Positions 39,891 through 49,678 are shown, numbered from the stretch's first letter. The stretch is 64,000 nucleotides of DNA from Pachyseris speciosa (GCA_016490735.1 JAEMWC010000347.1:688501-752500); one strand, 5' to 3'. The notes: generated by a model from the sequence alone, not told the origin. A program made the numbers and translations.

Positions 39891-40163
39891 ATGACCCGAC
39901 CGAGCGAGTGGATGAAATTTTACGATGCGCGCACCGGCCGGTACCGCTTCAGACATAAAGGGACGGGTGTGGTCCGTGACACTCTCATGGCCATCGGCAA
40001 ACAGCTCAAAAAAGTGTCTGCGCCTGCTCTAAAAAAGGCTGCCTCAAAGGCGGCCGAACGGGCAGTCGCAAAGGCAACTGAAACGGCAACAGAAAAGGGA
40101 GGCAAAAAAATCGCCAGCTGCTACAAAAACGACAGGCGGGACGCAAACCCGCTCCGAAAATGA
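39891..40163 (+). CDS. Small basic virion protein of Polinton B
   Basis: 90 residues, open. A 50-residue Lys/Ala-rich amphipathic stretch (KKAASKAAERAVAKATETAT) follows an aromatic N-terminus. Same position as 12877-13227. DNA condensation or membrane activity is inferred only from composition. Confidence 0.6.
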   Translation: MTRPSEWMKFYDARTGRYRFRHKGTGVVRDTLMAIGKQLKKVSAPALKKAASKAAERAVAKATETATEKGGKKIASCYKNDRRDANPLRK

Positions 40164-40312
40164 AGCGGGCGACCACAGACTCAATGGTAAAACTCAGCCA
40201 AATTTTGGCCAACCAATTGTAATCCCTTCCATGAAGAAGTGGATTTTCAAAACAGGCTCCTGCCTTGGAGCAGGAATTTTGAAGAAAAAGTTTTTTTGGT
40301 TTGTATACAGCG

Positions 40313-41552
40313 ATGTTCAGATCACCCCGCTTGCTTGACAAAGTGGACTACCTCCAATTCAACCTGAACACCCCACTCACACTGCCAGGAAATGGGCAGG
40401 ATCAACTCAAAGGTGGGTTGGTGTTCGATATAAAAGACCGAGACGTCATTTATGACTTTTTCAACGCTTATTTCCGGGTGGAGTACGAGCTGCAGGTCAA
40501 AGCAAACGGGAATTTTGTGGCCGCGGACGTGGTGTCAGCGCCGGTCAACGGCTCCCTCTCCCCCATTGAAAATTTGAAGTTTAACTCCGCCGGAAAATCC
40601 CTTTATGAGGCCAACGGCGTCGACAAAGTCATTTTCATTAAAAAGATGGTGAAATACTCCGACCACTACGCGCGAAGTGTGGCAAAAGATGAGCTTTGGT
40701 ATCCCGATAATGACAACACGACTGTGACGGGTGCCGCCGCAACCAACCTAGGAATACGCGCGCGCGTTCTTCTTTCCCAAGGAGACCCACAAAAGACGGT
40801 CAATACGATAATTCCCCTAAACAGCTATTCATTCTTCGAAGAGCTGTCGGACAAACTCCTCCCCGCAATGCAGCTCCAGTTTGAAATAAAGCTGCAGAAA
40901 GACTCAAATATGATTTTCGGAGGCGCCGCCGCCGCCACCACCAACCACCGGATTGTTGTAAAGCGGTTTGAGTTGTGGGTTTCGAAGTTAATGTTGTTAC
41001 CAGAAGGGCAGAAAATTGTGAATGAAAACTTTCTGAAACCCATCCGGTGGTGCTACTTGAAAGAAACGCTAATACCCGGCACCGACCGACGGGACACAGG
41101 AGGACAATGGACGATACACCCGGGGATCAAAAACGTGAAGCATGTGCTCCTTTTCATACAAAAGGCGGCCAATTTGGATGCCGCCACTACAAACCCCTAC
41201 GTTTTCCACATCTTCAGTCTTGACGGGGGCGCGAAGCTGTCCCCTTGTCGCCTTCAATATGGGTCAACCTTTTATCCTGAGCTGGAGTACGATGGTGAAG
41301 ATGAAATTCGGATACGCCGCGACCTGATAGAATACAGGGACACAGTTGAACGTGGCCAACTACTCAACGCTTTACCCCATCGTCTATTTCGATCTCCGGC
41401 CGACAAAGGAGAGCATGACTGGGGATGAAAAAAAGTTCACTTTGCACTACCGCTTGAACCAAGCCGCCACGGCGGATTACCGCCTGTTTGCCGCCGTCCT
41501 GAACGAGGAAGAAATTGTTGTGAACCAGATTGGAAATGAGTTGGTTGTTTGA
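40313..41552 (+). pseudogene. mcp: Major capsid protein of Polinton B
   Basis: The start at 40313 (FRSPRLLDKVDYLQFNLNTP) is chosen over 40301 because it follows a GTATACAGCG box. About 413 residues, double jelly-roll type by homology with 11569-12843: LNSYSFFEELSDKLLPAMQL, PIRWCYLKETLIPGTDRRDT and, after a frameshift near 41340, STLYPIVYFDLRPTKES. The frameshift appears to be the only break. Confidence 0.87.
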
Positions 41553-41611
41553 ATTCTGAATGGGGTGAAAAAAACCCTGCACTGGTACATGAAATTTTTG
41601 TACTCTTGTAT

Positions 41612-42310
41612 AAGATGCCAACTGTGTATCACCCATTCAAAATTGCTCTGACCGCCGGTCAAAGAGACAGCCTCACGAACGCAGCGAAAGAAAGAGCGGC
41701 GGTGACTCTTCGTGTCAAGCCGGAACAAATCGGAAAGGGCGACGACCTTTTGTTGACCTCCACGCAAATAAAAAAGGCCGCCAGCGCCGGCCATGGCGCG
41801 CATGTGGCAATAAGCAAGACACAGATGACCAAGACTGCCCCGCGCGGCTGCAACCTCTTGTCCGCAGCGCTCAGTCTGGGCCGGGCTTTGGCCCCCTCTG
41901 TCGGAAAAGCTTTGGGAATGGCCGGTCTCAGCTTCGGCGGCGGAAAAGGTTTTAAAAAAGATTTTCGGAAGTGGATTGTACAAACTCGTGCAGATGTTGT
42001 CCCCCGACCAGAAAAAGACCCTCGAACAATATCTTGTCGGATAGGGTTTGGTTCATGGCGGTGGGGCTGCTCAATATGGTGGGTTCCTAGGAATGCTCGA
42101 CTCCACTGGTGTTCCTCCTGCCATAAGCCTCGTCCAGAAACTGTTGGGGAAGGGGATGCGCACACAGCCATCGCGGTCAAGGCGTTCCGCCCCTCGCCTT
42201 CCACAAGGGCCGCCCCGGGGCAGTGGCATGCAAATACGGTCTCCTCCAGTTTGGGGACGATGGGAAGATTGGGAACGCCCGATGATGGGGCGAGGGAAAA
42301 AAAATGAGGT
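41612..42310 (+). pseudogene. Capsid accessory (pVI/pX-like) protein of Polinton B
   Basis: The start PTVYHPFKIALTAGQRDSL matches the Polinton A start TYHPHGVKLSPGQKESL. ISKTQMTKTAPRG and the hydrophobic LSAALSLGRALAPSVGKALG follow. Frameshifts near 41960, and a TAG near 42042. The tail is GMQIRSPPVWGRWEDWERPM. Confidence 0.72.
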
Positions 42311-42440
42311 TTAAGGACGTGGCCTATTCAAACTTTGACCTGCTGAACTGGTGCAAATATCTGCGCATCCCACTCAAGGGCATCTTTTCTCGCAACGAGG
42401 CCAAACCCCTGCACCATTCAACCTGCATCATCAACCTGGA

Positions 42441-44741
42441 GGACTGGGTCGAGGGATGCATAGCGTGTAGACACATTTTGCCCGCTCTCTGAATTTCTCA
42501 TTGTTTTTTTTTTGGCTTTTATGTTTATCTAAATCTTTCTATGTCCTCAAAAAGGAAAGACCGTAAAAGTAATTCAAGTATTTCTAGTTCGGATAGTGAA
42601 TTAAGGTCTCCCGACGAGAAAAGAGTGAGAGAAAAGCTGTCAAGTTCAGGTTTTTCGAGCGACTGTTCATCGAACGCCCAAGATATGACTGCTCAAGACA
42701 TGGCATGTGAACTTGATTCGAAAATAGATTTGGTGCTGAAGAGGCTGTCCGGAATTGATGAGAAGCTCGAACGGTTAAATTGTTTTGTCACGAATCTTGA
42801 AAAGAATTTTAATAAACTCGACAGCAGGGTCCTAAAGCTTGAAGCCGCCCAAAAGGAAATGGACAAGAAGGTCGCCGAGGTATAGGCGAGTCAAAACGTA
42901 AAGCTTGTGGGATGTGGCTGGAGTGACAAGGATATACCTCACAAATTAATGTGATTTGGTAAGCTGAAGCCACTCTAAAGGCACTAAGGCCACATGGTAG
43001 CGGGCATTACCCCTTAAATCTACCAAAGCAAAGATTGAGCCCAAGCATTAGCAGCCATAGACAGCTGTTTCGGCCTTGTTAGGCCTCATCAGCATGGCAT
43101 AGCTAATGCTCAGGCTCAAGTACCCACATATCCATAAAACAAGCAGTGAAAACGTAAAGCTTGTGGGATGTGGCTGGAGTGACAAGGATATACCTCACAA
43201 ATTAATGTGATTTGGTAAGCTGAAGCCACTCTAAAGGCACTAAGGCCACATGGTAGCGGGCATTACCCCTTAAATCTACCAAAGCAAAGATTGAGCCCAA
43301 GCTATGCATTAGCTATGCCATGCTGATGAGGCCTAACAAGGCCGAAACAGCTGTCTATGGCTGCTAATGCTTGGGCTCAATCTTTGCTTTGGTAGATTTA
43401 AGGGGTAATGCCCGCTACCATGTGGCCTTAGTGCCTTTAGAGTGGCTTCAGCTTACCAAATCACATTAATTTGTGAGGTATATCCTTGTCACTCCAGCCA
43501 CATCCCACAAGCTTTACGTTTTCACTGCTTGTTTTATGGATATGTGGGTACTTGAGCCTGAGCATTAGCTATGCCATGCTGATGAGGCCTAACAAGGCCG
43601 AAACAGCTGTCTATGGCTGCTAATGCTTGGGCTCAATCTTTGCTTTGGTAGATTTAAGGGGTAATGCCCGCTACCATGTGGCCTATGTGGCCTTAGTGCC
43701 TTTAGAGTGGCTTCAGCTTACCAAATCACATTAATTTGTGAGGTATATCCTATAGGCGAGTCAAGCCGAGCTGAATACCCAACTAAACGAAGTCAAAGAT
43801 GCCAGTGCATGAAAATGTTCAGAAAGTTTGTGGTGAAAAGTGTAAGGAAATTGAGGACAGATTATTGTACGCTGAGGTTTATTCAAGGAGGGAAAATTTA
43901 AGTTTTTACGGCATAGACGAGCATGGCGAAGGAGAAGACTCAGAAAGAGCAGAAATTAGGCGTTAAGTCCGACGGGATTGAATTTCAAAGAGTACATAGA
44001 ATTGGCAAACCTAAAGGTGACGGCCCAAGACCTGTGATAGCCCGCTTCCTTCGTTACAGAGACAGAGAAATCGTTTTTTCGAAAGCTAAAGTCCTGAAGG
44101 ATTCAGGTTTCGGCTTGTCTGCCGATTTCCCGCACGAAATTGGCCGACGGAGGAAATTACAAAGAAAGAAACTATATGATGCAAGGAAGGAGGGTAAGAG
44201 TGCATATTTTAGCCGTACGGAGCCCGATAAGTTGTATGTTGATAAAGTTCTTTCTCCTTTATAAATGTTTTTGACGGCGGTTGATCTAATCTGAATAAAC
44301 ATTAAAGGACATTTCTGTTTTTAAGTCAATGAAATTTTGTGTTAATGTAATTGAGAATTATTTCAGAGAGCTTGTGTTTTTCTTGGGAAAGATTGTTTAT
44401 CTCCGCTACGCACCTAAATGTATTTCTGGATTTATGCGTTTATTGTTTGGTGTATATATTCCCTCGAGTCGTTCAACGATAGCACAACAGTTTTTTCTGG
44501 CTGTCGAATACCAAAGTGTGTTTGATCGTTTTTTGTTTGTGGTGTATTGTTAGTCAGGGTTGTTGTTGTTGTAGTAGTGTATTTAGTGTATCATTTGTAC
44601 TGTTAGCGCGGTAATTGTTAAAATATTTAAGTAGTCCAAGTATTGTATTATTAGTAGCGTAAGTAACACAAATGTTTTGATTGTAAAAGTGTTTTTTTCT
44701 TCTTGTTGGAATAAATAAAATAATATATCTCAAAAAAAAAA
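42441..44741 (+). mobile_element. LINE ORF1-type retrocopy with poly(A), inside the protease gene
   Basis: Flanked by the 14-bp duplication ATCATCAACCTGGA (42427-42440 and 44742-44755), and ending in a run of A. The ORF1-like protein is in pieces: a Ser/Lys-rich start and coiled coil (42541-42885, LERLNCFVTNLEKNFNKLDS), then YAEVYSRRENLSFYGI and, in another frame, FQRVHRIGKPKGDGPRPVIA with SGFGLSADFPHEI. That is the coiled coil/RRM/CTD plan of L1-like ORF1 proteins. No reverse transcriptase is present. It is interrupted at 42895-43750. Confidence 0.85.
42895..43750. mobile_element. Inverted pair of hammerhead-type repeats (retrozyme-like insertion)
   Basis: The 14-bp duplication TATAGGCGAGTCAA (42881-42894 and 43751-43764) brackets it. 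The left half is in - orientation (about 1.6 units) and the right half in + orientation (about 1.8 units), meeting near 43306 to form an 850-bp palindrome. The full + unit shows CTGATGA (43579-43585) and CGAAAC (43599-43604). Head-to-head partial tandem copies are a known product of Penelope-type retrotransposition. Confidence 0.82.
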
Positions 44742-45070
44742 ATCATCAACCTGGATGATTTCGGCAGCTTGGGCACCCATTGGGTTTGCTGTTGGAAAGG
44801 AAAAGACATGGAGTATTTCGACTCCTCCGGGATGCCACCCCCAAACGAATGGGAGCAGGAAATGAGGAAGTTGGGCCACAAAACCTTTCTTCGCAATAAC
44901 AACCAAATCCAATGGATCGGAAGTGTGAGGTGCGGGTATTTCTGCCTGCTTTTCCTCAATGAACGCAATAAAGGTACGAGCTATGAAGACATCCTGAGAA
45001 TGTTTTCGCTGGATGTTCATCACAATGAGGAGGTGGTGAAAAATTATTTCGTGAATATATACCTTGACCA

Positions 45071-45934
45071 ATGGCTGATTGGTATTGTGTGCGGGACAAA
45101 CGCAAAACCCCGAATGTTCCTGGGTCAAAAAGAGTTGTCATGACCAAAAACAACCAAAAAATGGGGAAAGGCAACTGCGCGGTTTGCGGCTAGACAAGAA
45201 CCCGCTTTTTACGGGGAAACTAGCGGGGCCCTCTCGAGCAGAGGGCACTGGTGTTTTGTCTGATCTTGCGGGCACTGCGCTCGACTTCACTCTGCAGTCA
45301 TGTTGGTTTTTGGAATATTTCTAGAATTTTCCCCGTTTCAGGGTTGTAACTTAGTTGCTGGTCCTCGCGAAAAAGGAGGTGGAGGCCGGCCGCTATTACG
45401 CTTCTGAAGCACTTCGCAACAGCAGCCGTCAACTACGGGCTGCGCAGGGCCACTCCGGTTTTGTAAAAAGTCGGCAGCGAGCTGCTGGATCAACTTTCAA
45501 CAAAGGTACGCCCCAATATCCGTTTCAAAATCGACAAACCTAATCTTGACGGAAAGGGTATGGACATTCATTCACTGATTGGGAAACTGCCGGCGCCAAA
45601 AAAAGGGTGGACTCTCCCTGGGAACCGTTATACCGGCCCTTATAATCCGCTTGACCCGCAACTAAGTTACAACCCTGAAACGGGGCAAATTCTAGAAATA
45701 TTCCAAAAACCAACAGGCCCTTCCGATGCAGTCGCCATGCAACATGACGTGGATTACACCCGTTGTGGGTTTAGTGCAGAAAAGTATGGGGAGGATGAAA
45801 AAAAATGTAAGCATGTTGCTGACCGAAAAATGGTGAAAACACTTGACGCGATTCCGCGAAATAAGAGACAATGGGGACACGCGTTGGCGCGAAACACGAT
45901 TAATGTGAAAGAAAAACTGGGTCTGGGAGTTTAA
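45071..45934 (+). pseudogene. Phospholipase A2-domain protein of Polinton B, rearranged
   Basis: The start resembles the Polinton A Cys-motif head (DWYCVRDKRKTPNVPGSK). A TAG lies near 45192. The middle has VEAGRYYASEALRNSS. The PLA2 part is intact from 45560: LPGNRYTGPYNPLDPQ, DAVAMQHDVDYTRC and CKHVADRKMVK. Part of the N-terminal region is replaced by an inverted copy of the PLA2 coding sequence (45301-45358). Confidence 0.83.
45301..45358 (-). repeat. Inverted duplicate of 45659-45716
   Basis: About 58 bases are the reverse complement of the segment coding LSYNPETGQILEIFQKP 300 bases downstream, with one mismatch. Probably a template-switch or fork-repair scar. Confidence 0.88.
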
Positions 45935-45947
45935 TCCCATTCTCGCT

Positions 45948-46395
45948 CTAGGAGTTCAAGAACAACTCTTCGGAATTCCTCCCCAACCACTTCCTCAAGG
46001 GTTTTGTTGGGTCGCAATAATTCACTTGCAAGGGGCACCAAGTCCCCACACAGTGCGAACAGAAATGCGGCAGCCATGGATAGACGTTGTCTATAACCCA
46101 CTTTTCTTTAATATCCTCCATCTCGTACCATTGACACAGCTTGTGGTGTCTGTTTTTCAACCAACAGGCCCAGCAGCAGCCATTGCGCCGGCAAAGTGAA
46201 CACTTCCGCAGCTGGTGACAAGGGTGTAACAGTTTTCAATTTCACAGAAAGGAGCACCATCAAAAAACAGACGAGATCTTGGTGTACTTCCGCCCATTTC
46301 CTTTTTTTGTCCCGAATTTTGGTTGAAATTGTCTCCTTAAGGATTTTATCTCTCAACTCTGGTGGGAGTTGGCTGACCCTTTCCAAGGTATCCAT
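45948..46395 (-). pseudogene. F-box-like Polinton B protein, copy 1
   Basis: It starts DTLERVSQLPPELRDKILKE, the LPPEL-xKIL pattern of an F-box helix. The sequence then shifts frame near 46150 into a Cys/Trp-rich part (WYEMEDIKEKWVIDNVYPWL, FCSHCVGTWCPL). It is a paralogue of 46456-47067. F-box proteins link targets to SCF ubiquitin ligases, but this assignment rests on one short motif. Confidence 0.5.
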
Positions 46396-46455
46396 ATATC
46401 TTGGCGGGATAAAAGTTTAAAATGGGGGCAAATAATGTTTTCAAAAATTGCTTCT

Positions 46456-47067
46456 TTAACTGTTGAATTTTTTTGTTTTTACAGCCAGATGTGGCAAAAA
46501 CGGGGTGAATAATGAACGTACAAATCTTCTTGCTCCTTTAGCTGTCGAAAATTTTTCTTTCATCCAGATGTAGTAATTTATATCCAAAATTTCATTTAAA
46601 GAACTTTCTTGTAAGTTCCATTCTTTGTTTTTCCCCTCAAACCTTTCCATTACCATCATTCTGTATCTTTGAAATGCATTTTCGCGACAATCCTCCTCGA
46701 CTAAGTCAGCGAACCATTCAGAAGAGTATTTGACATATCTATTTTCCCACAAAGGCTCTGGTGTATAATCAAACACACGTTCACTAATCAATAATCTATG
46801 ACTAACCCCTTTTTGCCAGCACTCCCAACAAGCCCAATTATGGTGGCATCCAACAATAAAAAGACCGCATCTAGTTATTTTTGAAAACACACCTTCTTTG
46901 GGACAATAAAAGCTTATTAAGCCATTGGAAAACTCTAAAAACAACTTTTCATGAACCTCATCCCACCCCTGCTCCTTCTTTTCATGAAGCTTTGCTCCAT
47001 ATACCCAACCAAAAAGTGTTTCTTTCAACTCAGGTGGGAATTGGTTGACTCTTTCCAAAGTCTCCAT
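46456..47067 (-). CDS. F-box-like Polinton B protein, copy 2 (intact)
   Basis: About 203 residues are open. The start METLERVNQFPPELKETLFG is shared with copy 1. A Cys/His/Trp cluster (CGLFIVGCHHNWACWECWQK) at about 75-95 could bind zinc. The C-terminus is basic and Trp-poor. The Met at 47067 is preferred over 47082 by alignment with copy 1. I know no named family. The ubiquitin-ligase idea is inference. Confidence 0.55.
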   Translation of the reverse strand: METLERVNQFPPELKETLFGWVYGAKLHEKKEQGWDEVHEKLFLEFSNGLISFYCPKEGVFSKITRCGLFIVGCHHNWACWECWQKGVSHRLLISERVFDYTPEPLWENRYVKYSSEWFADLVEEDCRENAFQRYRMMVMERFEGKNKEWNLQESSLNEILDINYYIWMKEKFSTAKGARRFVRSLFTPFLPHLAVKTKKFNS

Positions 47068-47199
47068 ATGACAAGGAATCATAAAAGTTGAAATTGGTTA
47101 ATATTATTTGCAAACCTTTGAAAATTATTTAATTGTTTCTTTTTTTAGATTCAACATAAGTCTTATGAATAACTTTCAAAATATATTCCAAAATTTGTT

Positions 47200-47600
47200 T
47201 GCTTACCTTTTTTGTTTTTCTGAAAGTTTCATAATTTTGTTCCTATGAAAATTCAAACAGACAACCATATTCATCCAAATCCGCAAGGTGATAATCAACC
47301 CAATATTTTTCAAATTTGGGATAGAGCCGTTTGTTGGAAGGAAATGATCGGAGGATTCGTCAAACATACAATAGAACACACAGACCACACTTATAACAAT
47401 TCTTTTTGCAGGGGCCTTTTTCACAAACTTACTTTCGTGGTATGTTCACAAAACACACAAAACGGAATACTTTGAAAAATCTCGGTGTAAACTTTATCCC
47501 AACCTGGTTTAAATGGTTCCCTTATAGCTCTATTTTCACATTCTAACCCAATATTTTAAGGGTTTCAAGCCATTCCTCGTTGCACCCTCACCCGCGCACC
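47200..47600 (-). pseudogene. Decayed third copy of the F-box-like family
   Basis: Frame pieces include KPGWDKVYTEIFQSIPFCVF, similar to the DEVHEKLFLEFSNG part of copy 2. Multiple stops. No start found. Confidence 0.4.
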
Positions 47601-47673
47601 CAAACTGTTTCGAAATTTTCATCATCAATGAATTTTCGGAATTCGTAATGAAGAAAGTGAAACGCCCCGCGTT

Positions 47674-47802
47674 TCAACATTTTACACAAAGCCCGTCTTT
47701 GGGGCACTCCGCCTCACCCCATGAGAAGGTGTCATTGGGGTTGTGACAATCTCCGCACCTGCTGACCATACCTTCACCTGAACCTTCATGGTGTACTGTC
47801 AT
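47674..47802 (-). CDS. 42-residue Cys-rich peptide, possible zinc ribbon
   Basis: The ATG at 47802 follows TTATACATATA. Residues VSRCGDCHNPND and ECPKDGLCVKC give two Cys pairs about 18 residues apart plus an extra Cys. Too short for function to be assigned, but the pattern is not expected by chance in decayed sequence. Confidence 0.45.
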   Translation of the reverse strand: MTVHHEGSGEGMVSRCGDCHNPNDTFSWGEAECPKDGLCVKC

Positions 47803-47889
47803 TATATGTATAAAACATTTTTATTTAAAAGGGGGTATGATAATAGTTCTTGGTGAACTAAACGAAGTCTCGCCATCTCACAAACCCCA

Positions 47890-48135
47890 CTATTCTTCTC
47901 TGACTCCCCCACGCAAGCCAGCTTGCCGAAAAAGACGCACATTCAGCCTTTGAAAAAGTAGTGTTTCAAATGTATCAAGATCCTCCCTTTTTCCATAAAT
48001 TTTTAATTCACCAAAATCCCTTCCCCTAGGTATAACAATGTGGGGCCCGTAATCTTTTTTATCCAAAATATAAAGTGCATATCCAAATACAAACCCTCCT
48101 GCAAGGCAGGCAATATCCATCATATTTGGAAACAT
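47890..48135 (-). CDS. Small protein with N-terminal membrane helix
   Basis: 81 residues. One hydrophobic segment near the N-terminus (MMDIACLAGGFVFGYALYIL), then a polar tail. AT-rich upstream with TATATATATTC. Not recognised. Right arm of Polinton B. Confidence 0.45.
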   Translation of the reverse strand: MFPNMMDIACLAGGFVFGYALYILDKKDYGPHIVIPRGRDFGELKIYGKREDLDTFETLLFQRLNVRLFRQAGLRGGVREE

Positions 48136-48339
48136 GATTGAAGAATATATATATTTTTTAAATTTGTGTCACCACCTTTTCCTATTAATAAAACAGAGAC
48201 ACCATTATATCAACCAGAAAATTATTCAAAAGAGTTTTCTTTTAATGTTTCAAAAAATAAAGGAAAAACAAAGTTCCGCAAAGGCTCAAATAACTGCTTT
48301 AAAACTCTTCCCCAACCCATTTTCTTTCGCTCATTCAAT

Positions 48340-48417
48340 TGTTTTTGAATGAGTTCCGAAAGAATTTTTTTCACGCAACTCGGGTGGAAGATGATGAATC
48401 TGCTCCATCAAATCCAT
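48340..48417 (-). pseudogene. N-terminal fragment of another F-box-like copy
   Basis: The ATG at 48417 opens DLMEQIHHLPPELREK, the same start as the copies at 46395 and 47067. It stops within about 25 codons. Confidence 0.5.
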
Positions 48418-48434
48418 GTATATCTTTTAGATAT

Positions 48435-48800
48435 TTAATTAACTGTGTCATAAAATCCCTCGTCGGTCAACCACTTGTTCATGAACTCCTTTTCTTCCGC
48501 GGGAAGGGAATGAATAACCCTGTATATTAGGGCACATTCGTCAATAAAATGATTTTCTCCTGTTTTCTTTATCAACTTCCATGGAGACATATCATTTTTT
48601 AACAAATCGCGCACATGGCGCATTAACAATTTGTCTGTGAAATCCCCAAATTCCTTTCCCAACCACTTTTCTATCTCGGTGATTAAAGCCTGCCTCACAT
48701 TGTAGCGCTTCAGGTCCTCCATCGTTTCCTTCGGCGCCTCTCTTTAATAAGGTTACACCTGTTGCTGCCTCAAATTGGTGCGTTTCAGGACCTCCACCAT
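48435..48800 (-). CDS. Small right-arm protein with duplicated start
   Basis: The frame 48722-48435 (95 residues) starts EDLKRYNVRQALITEIEKWL. Just upstream (about 48798-48755) lies VEVLKRTNLRQQQ, a second diverged copy of the same start ending at a stop. The body (RHVRDLLKNDMSPWKLIKKT) is helical. Function unknown. Confidence 0.45.
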
Positions 48801-48813
48801 TTCCTGCGGCCGC

Positions 48814-49017
48814 TTAAAATTTTTTTAAAATGAATTCATGCAGCCCCGTAGTTAAATTAAGGACAACTTCCGGTTTTTCTTCTTTCTCAAAATCTCTCTC
48901 AATAAGGGAAAACATCCAAAAATCTAATACCATATAAAAAATAAAATTATTCAACCCAAAAAATTCCAACCCATATTCTTCCACAAAAAATTCCCATTCA
49001 CTTTCTGACATTTCCAT
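48814..49017 (-). CDS. Small acidic/hydrophobic protein, unknown
   Basis: 67 residues with an aromatic hydrophobic centre (NNFIFYMVLDFWMFSLIE) between acidic flanks. Not recognised. Confidence 0.35.
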   Translation of the reverse strand: MEMSESEWEFFVEEYGLEFFGLNNFIFYMVLDFWMFSLIERDFEKEEKPEVVLNLTTGLHEFILKKF

Positions 49018-49086
49018 TATACTATATATATTTTATAAATTTTAAGTGACGGTTCCGTGGCAACCGTCGTTAATCAAACCAAACTT

Positions 49087-49443
49087 TTAAAACCGCCGGG
49101 CTCCTTTTCTGGAACTACGAGCGGGTACCGCTGGGCGCTTCACCTCTTTCATCTCTCTCTCTAATTGGGTACCCACAGCATGAATATTTCCAAGCACCAA
49201 ACTCAAACCGAATACAAACCAATACAATACCACACAGTACAAATAATCTTCAGATGTCCGACAATAAAATGAAACTGAAAAGGCAAACGCCATTAAAAAT
49301 GAACGGTAGCAAATGTTATATCTTTTTGCCATAAGTGTTTTTTCAAGTGTCAATTTGGGGGTAAACCCCAGTGTTAGAAAATTAAAAAGACAACACCCGG
49401 CCACTCGTTTCAGCACATTCACAAAAACTGTGAAGAAGGACAT
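49087..49443 (-). CDS. Putative membrane protein at the right end of Polinton B
   Basis: 118 residues. Three hydrophobic segments (FFTVFVNVLKRVAGCCLFNF; SFLMAFAFSVSFYC; YLYCVVLYWFVFGLSLVL) and a strongly basic tail (RPAVPARSSRKGARRF) suggest an integral membrane protein with a cytosolic tail. The start lies at the inner end of the terminal repeat. Confidence 0.5.
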   Translation of the reverse strand: MSFFTVFVNVLKRVAGCCLFNFLTLGFTPKLTLEKTLMAKRYNICYRSFLMAFAFSVSFYCRTSEDYLYCVVLYWFVFGLSLVLGNIHAVGTQLEREMKEVKRPAVPARSSRKGARRF

Positions 49444-49459
49444 CTTACCCCCACCCCTC

Positions 49460-49678
49460 TCCTCTCTCTAATAGGGTGACCCCTGGTGCTTGGTTGGTTT
49501 TGATTTATCCTTTGTTCCTTCGGTTTGCCCTTCTCTTGTTGCCGTGGGTGTTTTTGGCTTTCCCTTCCGGAGTAGTATAGAGTGAGTCGCTCAAATACAA
49601 CCGAACCTGCGCCCCCGAGGAGCGAAGCGACGAGGGCGCGGGGCGAGGTGGTATTTGAGCGACTCACTCTATACTACT
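49460..49678 (-). repeat. Right terminal inverted repeat of Polinton B
   Basis: Mirror of 30998-31218, with the same hairpin (49571-49602 pairs with about 49647-49678). Ends CTATACTACT, the same end sequence as Polinton A. Confidence 0.9.

Larger units (their letters stand above)
42304..45142 (+). pseudogene. pro: Adenain-like protease of Polinton B, split by a retroelement
   Basis: The first part (42304-42440) has SNFDLLNWCKYLRIPLKGIF. The second part starts at 44756 and has the His in GTHWVCCW, Asp in MEYFDSSG and Cys in SVRCGYFCLLF. The retroelement plus one copy of its 14-bp duplication separates them, and no frameshift is seen on either side. The gene was therefore probably intact when it was hit. 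It overlaps the PLA2 gene start (45071) in another frame. Confidence 0.87.
30998..49678. mobile_element. Polinton B, 18.7 kb, with a nested retroelement
   Basis: Inverted terminal repeats of about 220 bp bound the element. The flanking 6-mers CTGGAA (30992-30997) and CAGGAA (49679-49684) match at five of six bases, consistent with an aged duplication. It carries integrase, PolB remnant, protease, ATPase, both capsid genes, PLA2 protein, fibre and membrane protein. It also has right-arm genes not found in Polinton A. Coding regions are clearly GC-richer than Polinton A. About 2.3 kb is a later retroelement insertion (42441-44741). Confidence 0.92.
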
